From assembly GCA_035302865.1 (NCBI GenBank), contig DATGSF010000104.1, positions 1 through 7,028 on the forward strand: a stretch of 7,028 nucleotides of DNA, written 5' to 3'. Positions within the stretch are counted from its first letter, which is position 1; each line of letters starts with the position of its first letter. Below, one piece after another: positions 5,993 through 7,028 of the stretch. A program made the translations under genes and the position numbers. The notes beneath the pieces are model-generated. The model made no database searches. It was not told where the DNA came from and saw nothing but the letters and a program-made list of their open reading frames with translations. The stretch comes from DATGSF01 sp035302865. Its GTDB lineage: Bacteria; Bacteroidota; Bacteroidia; Chitinophagales; Chitinophagaceae.

Positions 5993-6802
5993 TTACCAGG
6001 AACCAGATGCTCCACCACCACCAAAGCTTCCTCCTCCAAAACCACCAAATCCTCCTGATGATCCTGAACCATAGCCTCCACCCAAACCACCTGATCTCCT
6101 ACCCATCATAGAACCTAAAAACACACCCGTTAATATATCTGAACCACCATTATGATACTGCTTTCTACCACCTCCTCTATTATCGCCATCATTCCCTTTG
6201 GAACCTGCAATAAAAACTATTAATAAAAATACAATAACAAAAATTAAAACAAATACAGGAGAATTTTTATTTTGATTGTTAGAAAAACTTTCTTTTTCAT
6301 TATACTCCCCTTTCATTATTTCACCTAAGATATTAGAAGCATCAGTCAGACCTCTATAATACTCTCCTTTACGAAATGCTGGAGTTAATACTTCTCTAAT
6401 AATTCTACCCGCTCGTAAGTCAGTTAATCCCCCTTCTACTCCCCTTCCTGCAGATATGGCCATTTTCCTATCCTCAAATGCCACTAAAATAAGAACACCA
6501 TTATCATATTTTGCTTTCCCTACACCCCAATACTCTCCTAATTCAGCAGCATATAAACTAGGATCATATCCTCCTAAAGAAGCTATGGTAACTATAGTTA
6601 ATTCATTACCACTCTCTCTTTCCAAATCTTCTAATTGCTTTTCTAAATTGTTTCTTTCTTCTGCATTTAAAATAGCAGCAAAATCATTTACAAACCTTGG
6701 CGGATTAGGACTTTTAGGGAAAGTTGCAGTATGTGCTAATTGTAATCCTATTAGCATAATAAAGCACAAACTGCCTAGTATTTTTAGTGTTCCTTTTTTC
6801 AT
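5993..6802 (-). CDS. TPM-domain membrane protein with Gly/Ser-rich tail (YgcG-like)
   Basis: The protein has 269 residues. There is a signal peptide at 1 to about 26 (MKKGTLK, hydrophobic core, cleavage near AHTA|TFP). The TPM domain spans about 36-165: FVNDFAAILNAEERNNLEKQ, the strand NELTIVTI (67-74), WGVGKAKYDNGVLILVAFED (92-111) with the conserved Asp-Asn-Gly, and RKMAISAGRGVEGGLTD (112-128). A single membrane segment follows at 183-199. The tail from about 209 is Gly/Ser-rich and ends GGGSFGGGGASGSW, a typical ending for this family. The TPM domain faces the periplasm. The plant relative has been described as a phosphatase and acts in photosystem II repair; the bacterial function is not settled. 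ATG at 6802 is supported by the signal peptide and by GGGGAG 6 nt upstream, which is the end of the preceding gene and an unusually good Shine-Dalgarno-like sequence for this window. It forms an operon with the gene before it. Confidence 0.92.
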   Translation of the reverse strand: MKKGTLKILGSLCFIMLIGLQLAHTATFPKSPNPPRFVNDFAAILNAEERNNLEKQLEDLERESGNELTIVTIASLGGYDPSLYAAELGEYWGVGKAKYDNGVLILVAFEDRKMAISAGRGVEGGLTDLRAGRIIREVLTPAFRKGEYYRGLTDASNILGEIMKGEYNEKESFSNNQNKNSPVFVLIFVIVFLLIVFIAGSKGNDGDNRGGGRKQYHNGGSDILTGVFLGSMMGRRSGGLGGGYGSGSSGGFGGFGGGSFGGGGASGSW

Positions 6803-6805
6803 AAT

Positions 6806-7028
6806 TTACTCCCCATAAACGATTTCATCTGGCAATTCATTTTCATCCCCTTTATCTTCATAAGGAAAATGAATTTTCAACAATTCGCCCATTTCTAAAA
6901 TAGCAGCAGCTATTCCTTTGGCATAGTTTCCAGCTTTAAATGCTTCTTTTAATTGTGCAACTACCCCTTTCCAAAAATTTTCATCTTTTGACTTCTCATA
7001 TATGCCTTTATCTCCAAAAACAGCTATT
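6806..7028 (-). CDS. TPM-domain protein, C-terminal part only
   Basis: A minus-strand frame is open from the window edge to TAA at 6806-6808 and gives 74 residues, beginning IAVFGDKGIYEKSKDENFWK and ending ELPDEIVYGE. The parts GDKGI-x-EK, the Phe-Trp after it, the helix with FKAGNYAKGIAAAI and the closing FPY...NELPDEI-x-YG match the end of the short Bacteroidota TPM protein (usually about 145 residues) that lacks the Gly-rich tail. The N-terminal half is outside the window, as is any lemA gene, which often precedes such pairs. Its stop is followed after 3 nt by the ATG of the second TPM gene, and its last codons supply that gene's ribosome-binding-like sequence, so the two are surely one transcript. 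Confidence 0.85.
   Translation of the reverse strand, partial: IAVFGDKGIYEKSKDENFWKGVVAQLKEAFKAGNYAKGIAAAILEMGELLKIHFPYEDKGDENELPDEIVYGE

Noticed and set aside
6456..6818. 120-codon + strand ORF
   Set aside because: It lies antisense to the TPM gene, whose protein has clear family motifs. The + strand product looks like no known family and is Ser/Pro/Leu-rich as expected of a shadow frame.

Overview
The window looks like chromosomal DNA of a member of the Bacteroidota, of the Flavobacteriia/Saprospiria/Chitinophagia type, though I cannot name a genus. The base composition is strongly AT-rich. The genes include a TonB-dependent receptor, a PorT-like outer-membrane barrel whose signal peptide ends in FAQ, a small lipoprotein with a Bacteroidota-style lipobox, and a pair of TPM-domain genes. 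Most starts lack a clear Shine-Dalgarno sequence.

Layout. On the + strand, positions 1-1923 hold the 3' part of a TonB-dependent receptor gene whose 5' end lies before the window. It converges on a minus-strand gene, and a U-rich hairpin at about 1983-2019 between them probably ends transcription in both directions. Everything to the right is on the minus strand. In transcription order from the right edge: (a) the C-terminal end of a TPM-domain protein (6806-7028), followed 3 nt later by a second TPM protein with signal peptide, membrane segment and Gly/Ser-rich tail (5993-6802); (b) a GNAT N-acetyltransferase (5370-5927), followed 7 nt later by a 78-residue cysteine-containing lipoprotein (5126-5362); (c) a 534-bp gap with no convincing gene, which holds a conspicuous GC-richer structured island (4790-4858) and a 15-bp tandem duplication; (d) a Bcr/CflA-type MFS drug exporter (3383-4591); (e) a two-gene unit in which a PorT-like barrel (2602-3270) is followed with no spacing (TAA then ATG) by a membrane-anchored or lipidated protein with a GerMN-like C-terminal region (2047-2601).

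How the genes fit together. Most are envelope functions: outer-membrane uptake, an outer-membrane barrel, two lipoprotein-like or anchored proteins, inner-membrane drug export, and the TPM pair that in Bacteroidota commonly sits beside lemA. No mobile element, tRNA, rRNA, CRISPR array or defence system is visible. I see no strong evidence for a new multi-gene system. The best second-look items are the GC-rich island, the hairpin against the GTG start of the PorT-like gene, and the barrel/GerMN-like gene pair.
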